A stretch of DNA of 64,000 nucleotides from positions 16,513 to 80,512 of the forward strand of contig NZ_RAWG01000006.1 in assembly GCF_003611735.1 (NCBI RefSeq), given 5' to 3'. Both the position numbers and the translations under genes were made by a program. The notes below the pieces were generated by a model. That model saw nothing but the letters and a program-made list of their open reading frames with translations. It did no database searches and was not told the origin of the DNA. Source of the stretch: Corallococcus sicarius (GTDB lineage Bacteria; Myxococcota; Myxococcia; Myxococcales; Myxococcaceae). Shown piece by piece: positions 1 through 8,911 of the stretch (position 1 is its first letter; each line of letters begins with the position of its first letter).

Positions 1-1143
1 GACCTGCTGCGCATCTCCGCGGAGGGGCAGGTGCTGGCGCGACAGCCACTGCCCGTGTCCTCGACGTTGCCAGCGTCCGACCTGGGCGGCACCCTGCTCC
101 CCTCCCCCTTTCGCATGAAGTCGTCGTGGGCCCACGCGCTCGCCGACGGCTGGCTGCGCACGGAGGCGCGCGGCGAGGACGTGGCCGTGGCCTTCCTGTC
201 ACTCGTGGCGGTCGCGGAGGGAGCCAGCAACACGTCGGAGCTGGCGTCGGGGTTGATGACGCTCCAGTGGGTGGACGGGCGCTACCAGGAGCAGTGGACG
301 CGCGTCGTCGACGGGCGCCACTCCACGCAGCCGGCGGCCTGGGCCTACGACGAGTTCCGTTGGCGCGAGGCCACGCTGCGTCCGCTGCTCGCGGTGGAGG
401 GCGACGGGCGGCTGGTGGTGGGGCGCACGTGGAACACGTCCCGGTGCCAGGCCTCCAGCCGCACGTTCAACGACTTCACGAGCCTGCACTGCAGGACGAG
501 CACGGATGTCACCTATCCCGTGGACACCGAACGCCAGGCCTTCGCGGTGACGACGTTCACCCCGGAGGGAGTGCGCACCGGCACGCGCGCCTTCATCGCC
601 GATGCGGCGGCGGAGTTCGTCGTCTTCGACATGGCGGTGCGCGGCGGGGAGCTGGCGCTCGCCGGCACCATCGTGACGGAGTCCGCGGACGGCACGATTC
701 CCTACTATCCGTCCGCGCCGGGCGTGCAGGACCGGATGACGCCCTATGACGGCTACCTGGCCGTGCTGTCGCTCGACACGGGGCTTTTGCGCTTCGAGCA
801 CCGGGTGGACACGGGGCGCGCGGACCACTTCTCCGCGCTGCGCTGGACGGACGCGGGGCTGCTCGCGGTGGGCGGCGCTGGCTGGGACCGCTGGTACGGC
901 GGCATGAGCATCTCGCGCGGCGCGGGGGCGCTGCTCGCGCTCGCGTCCAATGACGGCCAGACGGTGCGCACCCAGCGGCCCGGGGTCGAAGGGAAGGACC
1001 GCCACTTCCACCTGCTGGGCGTGGACGCGGACGGCGAAACGTTGGTGGCGGTGGGGCTCGCGGAGGCGCCCATGACGCACGCGGGAGACGGCGGCAACAG
1101 GGCCGCCATGACCTTTGGCGGGCTCACCGTGGAGTCGCGCTGA
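1..1143 (+). CDS. Hypothetical secreted-type protein, 5' end outside window
   Basis: The frame is open from the first base to a TGA at 1141-1143 and gives 380 residues. No convincing start or ribosome binding site is visible; the in-frame GTG at 31 is probably internal, so this is the 3' part of a longer gene. The sequence alternates short beta-strand-like stretches with Gly, Asp and Trp-rich turns, as in extracellular beta-propeller-like proteins of myxobacteria. It has two cysteines near visible residues 147 and 159. I recognise no catalytic motif and assign no function. The next gene follows after a 170-base gap on the same strand. Confidence 0.7.
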   Translation, partial: DLLRISAEGQVLARQPLPVSSTLPASDLGGTLLPSPFRMKSSWAHALADGWLRTEARGEDVAVAFLSLVAVAEGASNTSELASGLMTLQWVDGRYQEQWTRVVDGRHSTQPAAWAYDEFRWREATLRPLLAVEGDGRLVVGRTWNTSRCQASSRTFNDFTSLHCRTSTDVTYPVDTERQAFAVTTFTPEGVRTGTRAFIADAAAEFVVFDMAVRGGELALAGTIVTESADGTIPYYPSAPGVQDRMTPYDGYLAVLSLDTGLLRFEHRVDTGRADHFSALRWTDAGLLAVGGAGWDRWYGGMSISRGAGALLALASNDGQTVRTQRPGVEGKDRHFHLLGVDADGETLVAVGLAEAPMTHAGDGGNRAAMTFGGLTVESR

Positions 1144-1230
1144 GCCACCGGTGACGCTTGTGCCTCCTTGGGTTACACGTCGGCCCTCGCCACACGGACG
1201 CCGCCACGCGCAAGCAGAAGATATACAAAA

Positions 1231-1317
1231 CACTCCTACCTTCCTGGTGTACCCCTTGGCAGGCAAAGCCTCGCATCCCACCTTCCAACCACCGTGGGCC
1301 GGAAGGAGTGGATATGC
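1231..1317 (+). promoter_or_regulatory. Structured leader able to sequester RBS and start codon
   Basis: The leader of the ELWxxDGT gene can fold so that GCAT (1273-1276) pairs with ATGC (1314-1317, the start codon), CCAC (1278-1281) with GTGG (1308-1311), and CTTCC (1282-1286) with GGAAG (1301-1305, in the Shine-Dalgarno sequence). An upstream arm, CACTCC (1231-1236) and CCTTCC (1239-1244), is complementary to the same ribosome binding site, so two exclusive pairings are possible. A clearly homologous leader with its own matching stem precedes the paralogue at 52347. The pairings are seen directly. A role in translational control is inferred. Confidence 0.5.
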
Positions 1318-2792
1318 ATGTGAGGAATTGGGGCACTCTGCTGTGGTTGGGGTTGGCGGGCATGGGATGTGGTGGTTCGCAGGGCGATGAACTGTCAGGG
1401 GAGCCTGCGGCCATCGTGAAGGAGGACTCCCGCGAGGTGAGTGCCCAGGCATGCCCTCCCGGGGTGGCGTCCCGGGTGGCGTCCCTCATCCCTTCTGGCT
1501 CCGGGGGCTTCATGGGGGAGCTCACCAACGTCCAGGGGACGCTCTACTTCGTCACCTCCGTCTTCGAAACCGGTTCGGTCCTGTGGCGCAGCGACGGCAC
1601 GGAGGCGGGGACCGTCCCGGTGAAGGCGTTTCCGGGGCCGCCCGGCGTCTACCAACCGATGGACCTGGTCGCGGTGGGCAACAGGCTCTTCTTCCAGACA
1701 CGCACTCCCGCCGCCGGCATGGAGCTATGGATCAGTGACGGGACGGAGGGCGGGACCCGGCTGATCAAGGACATCACCCCCGGCGCGGACGGCTCCGCTC
1801 TGACCAATGCCTCCGAGGTCAATGGCCGCCTGGTGTTCTTCCGCTGGGTGCCATTGCCGGGAGGCGGGGCGGGGCCGGAGCTGTGGCGGTCCGACGGGAC
1901 CGCCGCCGGCACGCTGCGGGTGCGGAACTTCAGCGGCTCCACGGGTTTGAGCGCCGACACGTTGAAGGCCGGCAACGCGTTGCTCTTCTTCTTCGCCGAA
2001 GAGACGGGTACCACGCTGTGGCGCACCGACGGCACGCTGGCCGGGACCACCTCCGTCAAGCGGCTGGACTCGGGGCCCACCTACGTCAGCAGCGTGAGCC
2101 GCCCGGGTGAGCCGCCGCTGTTCATCCTGGAGGACGGCCCCAGCTCCGAGGTGTGGAAGACGAATGGCACCGCCGCAGGGACCGTCCGGCTGGACGCCTT
2201 CGGCAAGCCTGTGCGCCTGCTCGGGGCGCTGGGCGCGAATGTCTATCTGACGTCCGTGGACAGCCCGGCGACGAAGCGGCTGCGCATCGACCGGCTCTCG
2301 TTGAACGGCGGTGGCAAGGCGCAGGTCACCACCCTGCCCAACCCCTATGGGGCCGGCGAGTACGCATATCCCTACGTGCGGACAGCGGTGGTCTCCGGCA
2401 GCGACCTCTACTTCTCCATGGCCATCGGCAGCGACGCCCCCGTGCCCGAGAACGTGGCGCTGTGGGCGACGAACGGAACCGCCGCGGGGACCCGCAGGCT
2501 CTTCGACAATTCCTATCCGGAGTACGGTTACCGGTACCCCTTGTTCGCCACCGGCACGGGCCAGGTCCTGTTCGGCGGCAATTCGGCCCGCTATGGGCCC
2601 ACCCGCCCCTATTTCACCCGGGGCTCCGTGGCGACGCAGGGCCAGTTGGCGGACGTCTCCCTGCCGGACTCGTTCACCCGCGTGGGCCATCGCATCTTCT
2701 TCACCGCCCGCGACGCCAGCGACGAAGGTCAGTTGTGGTCCGTGCCGGCCACCTTCAGTTGCCCGCCGGGGCTGACTGGATCGCGCGAGTAG
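1314..2792 (+). CDS. ELWxxDGT-repeat lipoprotein (copy 1)
   Basis: This 492-residue exported protein starts with a lipoprotein-like signal (about residues 1-20, Cys after Gly-Met-Gly). The ATG at 1314 is chosen because GGAAGGAG lies just upstream and the signal peptide begins there; upstream in-frame codons are leader. The mature part carries six copies of the ELWxxDGT motif with a following GT (for example LWRSDGTEAGT, ELWISDGTEGGT), spaced as in beta-propeller blades. The family is common in myxobacteria and its molecular role is not established. A paralogue with the same domain order and a similar leader lies at 52347-53828. A 13-bp hairpin follows the stop codon. Confidence 0.88.
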   Translation: MHVRNWGTLLWLGLAGMGCGGSQGDELSGEPAAIVKEDSREVSAQACPPGVASRVASLIPSGSGGFMGELTNVQGTLYFVTSVFETGSVLWRSDGTEAGTVPVKAFPGPPGVYQPMDLVAVGNRLFFQTRTPAAGMELWISDGTEGGTRLIKDITPGADGSALTNASEVNGRLVFFRWVPLPGGGAGPELWRSDGTAAGTLRVRNFSGSTGLSADTLKAGNALLFFFAEETGTTLWRTDGTLAGTTSVKRLDSGPTYVSSVSRPGEPPLFILEDGPSSEVWKTNGTAAGTVRLDAFGKPVRLLGALGANVYLTSVDSPATKRLRIDRLSLNGGGKAQVTTLPNPYGAGEYAYPYVRTAVVSGSDLYFSMAIGSDAPVPENVALWATNGTAAGTRRLFDNSYPEYGYRYPLFATGTGQVLFGGNSARYGPTRPYFTRGSVATQGQLADVSLPDSFTRVGHRIFFTARDASDEGQLWSVPATFSCPPGLTGSRE

Positions 2793-2800
2793 GCAGGTCC

Positions 2801-2830
2801 GACACCGGGGCGGCCCACCGCCCCGGTGTC
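2801..2830. terminator. Perfect 13-bp hairpin after ELWxxDGT gene
   Basis: GACACCGGGGCGG (2801-2813) and CCGCCCCGGTGTC (2818-2830) form an uninterrupted stem with a 4-base loop directly after the stop codon. There is no T-run, so it may be a pause or 3'-stabilising hairpin, not a classical intrinsic terminator. Confidence 0.55.
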
Positions 2831-2879
2831 CCCACGCGCGATGCGGTACACTCCACGGGCCCACCGTGGCCGCGCTGGA

Positions 2880-3794
2880 ATGTCCTCCGAACTGCTGGAA
2901 ATCTCCGACCTCATCGTCGACTACGACGTCGCGACGCTCCAGCCCCGGCCGGTGTCGCGCGAGTCCGTCGTCGCGCGGCTCATGGCGAACGGGCAGCGGT
3001 CCGCCGCGCGGATTGTGCAGCGGCTCCCCGCTTCGAATGACACGCTCGACGTGGAGGCCTGCAATCGGGCCCTCCTGCGCTCGCACATCGAACTGCAGCG
3101 GCTGAGCGAGGAGTTCCTGCAAGCAGACCGCCTGCGTTGCGTGCTGTTACCCCTGCTGCAAGCGCTGCGCGACGCCGGCGTGAAGCCTCCGCTGCGCATC
3201 GTCGACGTCGGGTGCGGGCTCGGCTACGTCGTCCGCTCGCTCGCGGCGCATGGCCGGCTGGGACGCGATGTTGAACTCATTGGCTGTGACATGAACGTGG
3301 CGCTGATTGAAAACGCCCAGCGGCTCGCTGAAGAGGAGTCCCTCTCCTGCGAGCTCAAGGTCGCGAACGCGTTCCAGCTCGAACAGCCCGGCCACATCTT
3401 CATCTCCACGGGCGTGATGCATCACTTCCGTGGGAACGACCTTGACGCGTTCTTCGCGGGCCAGCGGCAGGGGCACGCCTTCGTTCACTACGACATCCAG
3501 CGCTCGGTGCTCTCGCCCTGGGGCGCGTGGATCTTCCACCAGACCCGCATGCGTGAGCCGCTCGCGCGCCACGACGGCGTCGTCTCCGCACGGCGCGTCC
3601 ATTCCACGCAGACCCTGCTGTCGGCGGCCCGGACGGCGACGGGGTTCACCTGCGCGTCCCTCGACGGTGCCCGGAACCTCCTCGGTGCCGTGCTCCGCCC
3701 GATGACCGCCACGCTGGGTGCCCGTGCGGAGCTGTGGGCGCCGCTCATGCGCAGCATGGGCCCACTGCGCGCGAGGCTGGGGCCCACCGGATGA
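2880..3794 (+). CDS. Class I SAM-dependent methyltransferase
   Basis: The 304-residue product has the SAM-binding motif IVDVGCGLGYV at residues 107-117, a strand ending in IGCDMN that would hold the adenosine ribose, and a later FISTGVMHHF segment typical of class I methyltransferases. The substrate cannot be told. The ATG at 2880 is preferred because the upstream in-frame codons overlap the hairpin region; the ribosome binding site is weak, so the start is uncertain (an ATG at 2841 is possible). Its stop codon overlaps the start of the next gene (ATGA at 3791-3794), so the two are translationally coupled and probably act together, perhaps on a lipid or polyketide-like substrate at the membrane. 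Confidence 0.8.
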   Translation: MSSELLEISDLIVDYDVATLQPRPVSRESVVARLMANGQRSAARIVQRLPASNDTLDVEACNRALLRSHIELQRLSEEFLQADRLRCVLLPLLQALRDAGVKPPLRIVDVGCGLGYVVRSLAAHGRLGRDVELIGCDMNVALIENAQRLAEEESLSCELKVANAFQLEQPGHIFISTGVMHHFRGNDLDAFFAGQRQGHAFVHYDIQRSVLSPWGAWIFHQTRMREPLARHDGVVSARRVHSTQTLLSAARTATGFTCASLDGARNLLGAVLRPMTATLGARAELWAPLMRSMGPLRARLGPTG

Positions 3795-4354
3795 ACGCCG
3801 TCCTCCCGGTGCTGCTCGCGCTGCTCGCCATCACCGATGCCTCGTTCTGCGGCTTCCGGGTCGCCACCGGCCGGGATGCCCGCATCTTCAAGGCCGACTT
3901 CTACCGGTACGCCATCCGCCGGGGCATGGGGCGGGGACTCTTCACGACCGCGATGGTGGGCTGCGGAATCGCAGGGGCCTGCCTGTTCACGCCGGGCCTG
4001 TTCGCGCAGCTCCTCGTCTGTGCACAGGCCCTGCTCTGGGTGCTCCTGCCGTACGCGACCCTGACCCTGATGGGCATGGGCGTCTGGGCGGCGGCGGAGG
4101 CCGATGTGCGGACGCTCGCGAGCGTGGTGGTCCTGGGGCCGTTCACGCTGATCCGCCCCTGGGTCATCGCCGCGGCGGCCGTCCTGGGCGCCTGGAAGGC
4201 CCCGGGCCTCACGGCCGCGCTCGTCACCGTCGCGGCATGCGGCATCCAGCTCGCGCTCGAACCCTGGCTGAACGTCGGCATGCAGCCCAGGCTCCCGGGC
4301 CGTGGTTCCGGTGAGGAGGGAGCAAGGGTTCTCGCGCGATTGAACGACGCGTAG
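3791..4354 (+). CDS. Integral membrane protein coupled to methyltransferase
   Basis: This 187-residue protein has about four or five hydrophobic segments (near residues 2-16, 50-75, 80-103, 110-145) separated by short charged loops, with a cytoplasmic-looking Arg-rich tail. The ATG overlaps the TGA of the upstream methyltransferase by four bases. The hydrophobic segments are plain; I recognise no family and assign no activity. Methyltransferase/membrane-protein pairs of this kind can belong to lipid or quinone-like pathways, but nothing in the sequence proves it. The gene converges on the thiolase-like gene with a 2-base gap. Confidence 0.72.
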   Translation: MNAVLPVLLALLAITDASFCGFRVATGRDARIFKADFYRYAIRRGMGRGLFTTAMVGCGIAGACLFTPGLFAQLLVCAQALLWVLLPYATLTLMGMGVWAAAEADVRTLASVVVLGPFTLIRPWVIAAAAVLGAWKAPGLTAALVTVAACGIQLALEPWLNVGMQPRLPGRGSGEEGARVLARLNDA

Positions 4355-4356
4355 CG

Positions 4357-5859
4357 CTATGCCCGCTCCCAGAGGATGTCCCCGCCGCGTCCGGGGACCG
4401 CCCTGCCCGCGCTCCCGACAGGCTCTACCTTCCCGTCGCACAGGAAGCCGATGCCGGCCGCGTCATGCGCGGGGACCTTCGCGAGGAAGCGCGCGCCCGT
4501 CGTGCCGCGTCCGACGATGACGCCAGACCGGGGGCTCCCGTCCCGCTCGTACAACACCGTGTACGTTTCGATGACGCCAGGGCCGGTGAAGTCCTCGATG
4601 AACGCAGGAATGGGACCCCGCGCGGCGTCCGCCTCCGCCTGGGGGTCAGGGGAAGGGAGTCGCGCGCTCGCGGGCAGGGGCTCCCGCGTGAGCACGAGGC
4701 TGTGGTTGTACGTCGCGAAGCCGCCGTTGCCGAAGAGCAGGCCATGGCGGCCCTGCTCGCGCAATTGCTGCACCATGCGGACCACCGCGTGGCCCATGTA
4801 GTTGGCGATGGGACCTCCGCCGAACGTCAGGCCACCGACCACGGTGGCGGGCTTCTCCAGCGGCCAGCCCAGCACCCGGCGCGCCATCTTCGGCACACAG
4901 GGGAAGCAGCTGTAGAGCTCCACGCAATCCAGCGCATCGACGGTCAGCCCGTTCAGCTCCAGCGCACGGCGGAGCGAGACCGCCATGCTCGGCGAGCCCG
5001 CGTAGCCGTCCCGGGCGAGGAAGTCCTCCGCCTCGTGGGCCGCCGCGCCCCGCCCCACGTACACCAGCCGGGCTTCCGGCACGCCGCGCTCGCGAGCCCG
5101 GGCCAGGCTGGTGACGAGGAAGCCCGCGCCCTGGTTGACCGAGCTGTTGGCCACCATCCGCTTCCAGTACGGAAACGCGATGGGGCGGTTGACCGCGGAC
5201 GGCGTGAGGATGTCCTCCACCGACAGGGGCTCGCGCAGCCACGCGCCCGGGTTGCCCGCGGCGACCTGGGAGAAGCGCGACCAGAGAACGCCGCTCTCCC
5301 GCTGCCCCTCCTCCAGCGTCTGGCCCCACGCGGCACGGCAGGCGTTCTCATACAGGGGATAGACATCCACGGGCGCCAGCAACCCGTAGCGTCGCCGGTA
5401 GGCCTCACGAGCCTGGACGCCGATGGTGCTCGCTGCGTTGTGCGCGGAGGGCGCGTCCCCGGCCGCCAGGGCCGCGCGCCGGGCCGCCGTGCGCAGGGCC
5501 TCGCCACCTACGACCGCCGCGACCTCCACCTCGCCCGCGGCGATGCGGTTCGCGGCCTCGTCGAGCAGCCGTACCGGGCTGTCACCACTCGCCTCCGCCG
5601 TCTGCTCAAGAAGGCGCGGCCGGGCCCCCAGTCGCTCCGCCAGCGACAACGGCAGCGGCCCCAGCTGTGGGAACGAGAGCTGATCCACCACCGCCAGCGA
5701 GTCGAGCCGGGAGAGCCACCCTCCTCCCGCGTCGGCATCCGCCAACCGGAGCGCGGCCTCCATCAGGCCCCGCGAGTCCAGCCCCTGGAGCGGATCCTCG
5801 GGACGGTCGTTCACCTGCCCCACGCCCACGATGACGGGAATCCTGTTCGCGTCCTTCAT
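4357..5859 (-). CDS. SCP-x/SLP-type thiolase-like protein (acetyl-CoA acetyltransferase family)
   Basis: The 500-residue product starts with RIPVIVGVGQVNDRPED, typical of the SCP2-thiolase-like family. It has the C-terminal thiolase landmarks near residues 310-322 (CVELYSCFPCVP) and 343-358 (GGLTFGGGPIANYMGH), then an OB-fold-like tail of about 110 residues. The ATG at 5859 is the only start that places the first strand correctly. There is no cysteine in about the first 150 residues where the nucleophile of degradative thiolases should be (the GGEALRTAARR region). It may therefore bind CoA esters or run a reaction without the usual covalent intermediate. It is divergent from the DUF1338 gene. 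Confidence 0.8.
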   Translation of the reverse strand: MKDANRIPVIVGVGQVNDRPEDPLQGLDSRGLMEAALRLADADAGGGWLSRLDSLAVVDQLSFPQLGPLPLSLAERLGARPRLLEQTAEASGDSPVRLLDEAANRIAAGEVEVAAVVGGEALRTAARRAALAAGDAPSAHNAASTIGVQAREAYRRRYGLLAPVDVYPLYENACRAAWGQTLEEGQRESGVLWSRFSQVAAGNPGAWLREPLSVEDILTPSAVNRPIAFPYWKRMVANSSVNQGAGFLVTSLARARERGVPEARLVYVGRGAAAHEAEDFLARDGYAGSPSMAVSLRRALELNGLTVDALDCVELYSCFPCVPKMARRVLGWPLEKPATVVGGLTFGGGPIANYMGHAVVRMVQQLREQGRHGLLFGNGGFATYNHSLVLTREPLPASARLPSPDPQAEADAARGPIPAFIEDFTGPGVIETYTVLYERDGSPRSGVIVGRGTTGARFLAKVPAHDAAGIGFLCDGKVEPVGSAGRAVPGRGGDILWERA

Positions 5860-6009
5860 CCCTGGCTCCCTGCTGGCACCACGAAGTCCTGCTCCCACGG
5901 CGCCTGTGCGTCCCTGTAGAACTCCATCACCCCGGAGTCGAGGCTCATCACGGCGAAAGCCATCCCTATTTGTTAGAGAGCTTCTGGCGACCTCCTTAGA
6001 CTGGCGGAC

Positions 6010-6768
6010 ATGACGACCTCCGCCTCCGACGCCTCCCGGCTGCTGGACCTGCTGTGGGAGCGCTATGCCTCTGAAGTCCCCTTCGCGCGCACCTTCGTGG
6101 CGCTGTCGGGGGGACACTTCCGCAACGACCACGTCGCCTTCCGCACGCTCGCGCGGCCGGGCGGGGGCATCGCGCTGTTCTCGCGGGTGTTCGAGCGGTT
6201 CGGCTGGCGTCCGGCCGGGACGTACACGTTCCCGGACGCGCACCTGTCCGCCATCTACCTCTCCCATCCGGACGGGCTGCCGCGCGTCTTCCTCTCCGAG
6301 CTGAAGTCGGAGGAGCTGTCGCCGCGCGCCCGAGAGCTGCTCGCCGCGCTCCCGGTGGACCCACCGGCGCCGGAGGACGTAGAGGCGCTCGCGGCGTGGT
6401 TCGCGCCGCCGTCCCCGCCGGACGAAGCCGCGCTGTTGGAGTTGGAGAAGGAGACGCAGTACGGCGCGTGGCTGCTTGCGTTCGGCCGCAAGGTCAATCA
6501 CTTCACCGGCGCGGTGGACGACGTGGAGGTGTGGCAGCGGCGGATGCGCGACGCTGGCGTGCCCATGAAGACAGACATCGAGGGCGCGCCCGGCACGTCG
6601 CTGCGACAGACGGCCACGCACGCCGCCCCCCTGCCCCTGACGCTCCGGGGCGGCGGCACGCGCACGTGGCCCTATGCGTACTTCGAGATCGCCGAGCGCT
6701 CCGGAGGCTTCGACGGCTTCCTGGGTCCGCAGGCCCGCGCGCTGTTCGACATGACGAAGCGGGGCTGA
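6010..6768 (+). CDS. DUF1338 protein, 2-oxoadipate dioxygenase/decarboxylase family
   Basis: The 252-residue protein has the DUF1338 signature NDHVAFRTL. The three expected iron ligands are visible as His41 (NDHVAF), His164 (VNHFTG) and Glu226 (YFEIAER). Family members such as bacterial HglS and plant FLO7-type proteins convert 2-oxoadipate to 2-hydroxyglutarate with Fe(II) and O2 in lysine catabolism; this copy is about half the length of HglS and closer to the short form. The substrate is inferred from family only. A GTG-start methyltransferase follows after 3 bases, so the two form an operon. Confidence 0.78.
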   Translation: MTTSASDASRLLDLLWERYASEVPFARTFVALSGGHFRNDHVAFRTLARPGGGIALFSRVFERFGWRPAGTYTFPDAHLSAIYLSHPDGLPRVFLSELKSEELSPRARELLAALPVDPPAPEDVEALAAWFAPPSPPDEAALLELEKETQYGAWLLAFGRKVNHFTGAVDDVEVWQRRMRDAGVPMKTDIEGAPGTSLRQTATHAAPLPLTLRGGGTRTWPYAYFEIAERSGGFDGFLGPQARALFDMTKRG

Positions 6769-6771
6769 CGG

Positions 6772-7347
6772 GTGCACGAGTACGATTTGATCGCGGACTG
6801 GTATGCCGCCCAGCGTGCGGGCCCCACGGGCGTCCCGGAAGTGACCGCGCTCGCGGCCTCACTTCCGGCCGGCGCCTCGGTGCTGGACGTCGGCTGCGGC
6901 ACGGGACTGCCGCTGACGCGGGTGCTGCTGGAGCACGGCTGCCACGTGATGGGCGTGGACAGCTCCCGCGAGCTGCTGGCGCGATTTCAAGCGAACTTCC
7001 CCCACGTGCCGGTGAGCTGTGCGCCCATCCAGTCGTGTGAGCTGCAGGAGCGGGCGTTCGATGCCGCGATCGCGTGGGGCGTCTTGTTCCACCTGCGCCA
7101 CGATGAGCAGGAACAGGCGATTGCCCATATCGCGAGGGCATTGAGACCTGGCGCCGCGTTCCTCTTCACCTCAGGCGACGCTCACGGCTCCATCGACGGC
7201 GCGCCGATGAATGGCGTCCCGTTCCGCTATCACTCGTACAGCATCGACGGGTACCGCGACCTGCTGCGCGCGCACGGGCTCACGCTGGAAACGACGCACA
7301 CGGACCCAGGCGGGAACGTCTACTACCTGTCTCGCAAGACGGGGTGA
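6772..7347 (+). CDS. Class I SAM-dependent methyltransferase, GTG start
   Basis: The 191-residue product is a compact methyltransferase with motif I VLDVGCGTGLPL at residues 38-49, an acidic residue at the end of strand 2 (GVDSS), and AIAWGVLFHL as motif IV. The GTG at 6772 starts 3 bases after the DUF1338 stop codon and leaves a sensible N-terminus (HEYDLIADWYA). The pair is probably one transcript. The substrate is unknown, and the C-terminal part (GNVYYLSRKT) resembles methyltransferases acting on small molecules. Confidence 0.82.
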   Translation: MHEYDLIADWYAAQRAGPTGVPEVTALAASLPAGASVLDVGCGTGLPLTRVLLEHGCHVMGVDSSRELLARFQANFPHVPVSCAPIQSCELQERAFDAAIAWGVLFHLRHDEQEQAIAHIARALRPGAAFLFTSGDAHGSIDGAPMNGVPFRYHSYSIDGYRDLLRAHGLTLETTHTDPGGNVYYLSRKTG

Positions 7348-7362
7348 GGCGGGCGCCGACCT

Positions 7363-8757
7363 TCAGCGGCAGGTGGGGGTGCCGCGCCTCGGCCTGTAGC
7401 TGGGAGAGGGGTCCTTCACGTCCTTCAGGATCTCGCTCCAGTCGAGCGTGAGGGATTCGGCGATCATGGCTTCATGGGGCGTGGTCTTGCGGTACTGACG
7501 CACGCCCTCCACGCCTTCCGGAGGTCCGATGGGCTCCCCCACGCCGAGCTGCTTCGTCTCGCGCGTCAGCTCCAGCTTCAGCGTGTCCCCGTCGAGCGTC
7601 CAGGTGCCGTACTTCGTGTAGTCATCGTTGAGGAACTCGAGCACCACCCGGCCGTCTGGACAGAGGTTGTAGGTGTCCATCGTGCTGGCGTACTCGTTCT
7701 CGAGGATGAAGCCCGCGGCGTCAGGTTGCCAGTCCTCGCGCCCGGTGGAAGACGCTGGCATCGCCTCGCGCAGGCGGCGCTGCAGGGTGGAGAGCTGGGC
7801 GCGCTTGTCGGGCACCGCGGCCTTCTTCAGCGCTGCCAGCCCCTGCGTGAGCGTGCCGGCCCGGGCCCAGCCGAGCAGCCGCGTCTCCGACTGGACGAGG
7901 TACCACGTCCCCTCCGTGGCCAGCAGGGTGACGGTGCTCCCCGCGCGCAGCTTCGCGACCGGCTCCGCGTCGTCCCGGCGCGTGCGCAGCAGCGGGAAGG
8001 AGGTGGCCACCTTCGGCTTCAGGCCCGAGCCGTACAGCTCCGGCAGCACGAGCGTCGCCCCGGGCTTCGCACCGTCGTCGCCGTCCACCTTCTGCCGCAG
8101 CACCCGGGCCGCAATCCAGCCGAGCACGTCCTCCGGCTTGCCCGCCACACCCGCGAGGTACCAGCCTCCCTCACCGTCCGCCGGGTCTGGCTTGAAGGCG
8201 TGCAGCGAGAGGGCGCGCTCGGGTCCGGCCAGGGCGACGACGTCCGTGCTTCCAGGAGTCTGCTGGAGCGGCACCCGGCCCGGAGGCGCAAGGACGCGGC
8301 CCACGGCGTAGAGTTCCTGCGGCACCTCGGTGAAGCCCGGCTGCTTCGCGTCGTAGAGGTACTTGTCGCGGCGCGCCCAGCCGTCCGCCATGGGCACGTC
8401 GCAGAGGAGGATGCCATTGCCGGAGGCGCTCGGTGTCCCGGGAGGCAGCGGCACTTCCCGGAGCGAGGTGCCCTCCTGACGGAAGAGGCGGAAGCGCGCC
8501 TCACCGTGGACGAGCACCTCACGGCGCTTGTCGTTGTTGTCGAGGTCCAGCACGGTGACGCCGCGCACTCCGGGCAGCTCGCCTTCGGCCACGGCCGTGC
8601 CCGCGCTGAGACGGAAGGCGCCGGGCTTCGTCACCTCGAGCGTGAGGTGCTCGCGCGTGCCGTCGCCATCCAGGTCCGCGTCGGCCTCCCTCGTGGGAGA
8701 GGTCGATGCGGTGGCGGTGAGCACGGCGGCGAGCACGAGGGCGCAGGCGCTGGACAT
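7363..8757 (-). CDS. Secreted protein with EF-hand/FG-GAP-like and SH3-like segments
   Basis: The 464-residue product begins with a signal peptide (about residues 1-18, hydrophobic core ALVLAAVLTA). A DADLDGDGTREHLTLEV stretch just after it resembles the calcium-binding loop of FG-GAP proteins. Residues about 255-302 look like a bacterial SH3 domain (GSTVTLLATEGTWYLV, LLGWARAGTL). The C-terminal region (DGRVVLEFLNDDY, GTWTLDGDTLKLEL) resembles a lipocalin-like strand pattern. The ATG at 8757 is chosen because the signal peptide starts there. I infer an extracellular or periplasmic role; no enzyme motif is seen. Confidence 0.78.
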   Translation of the reverse strand: MSSACALVLAAVLTATASTSPTREADADLDGDGTREHLTLEVTKPGAFRLSAGTAVAEGELPGVRGVTVLDLDNNDKRREVLVHGEARFRLFRQEGTSLREVPLPPGTPSASGNGILLCDVPMADGWARRDKYLYDAKQPGFTEVPQELYAVGRVLAPPGRVPLQQTPGSTDVVALAGPERALSLHAFKPDPADGEGGWYLAGVAGKPEDVLGWIAARVLRQKVDGDDGAKPGATLVLPELYGSGLKPKVATSFPLLRTRRDDAEPVAKLRAGSTVTLLATEGTWYLVQSETRLLGWARAGTLTQGLAALKKAAVPDKRAQLSTLQRRLREAMPASSTGREDWQPDAAGFILENEYASTMDTYNLCPDGRVVLEFLNDDYTKYGTWTLDGDTLKLELTRETKQLGVGEPIGPPEGVEGVRQYRKTTPHEAMIAESLTLDWSEILKDVKDPSPSYRPRRGTPTCR

Positions 8758-8911
8758 GCCGCAACTCTGATGCGCGACCGCTGTGGTTGTCACATCAAGA
8801 CGGCAGGTGCCCTGACGGAACGTGCCGTCAGGCTTCACCCGAACCGTGTCCCGGACGCCCCCCTGCGCCTGCACCAGGCCCCTTGAGCCCGCCTCCACAC
8901 CTCACGCACGC

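Noticed and set aside
1240..1285. Possible cyclic-di-GMP riboswitch (GCAAAGCC before the ELWxxDGT gene)
   Set aside because: Only this short block matches. The paralogous leader reads TCAATGCC, and the other conserved blocks of that riboswitch are missing.
1725..3122. 465-codon minus-strand frame over the first ELWxxDGT gene
   Set aside because: Shadow of the real gene. The same kind of shadow appears under the paralogue at 52296-54125, as expected from related sequence.
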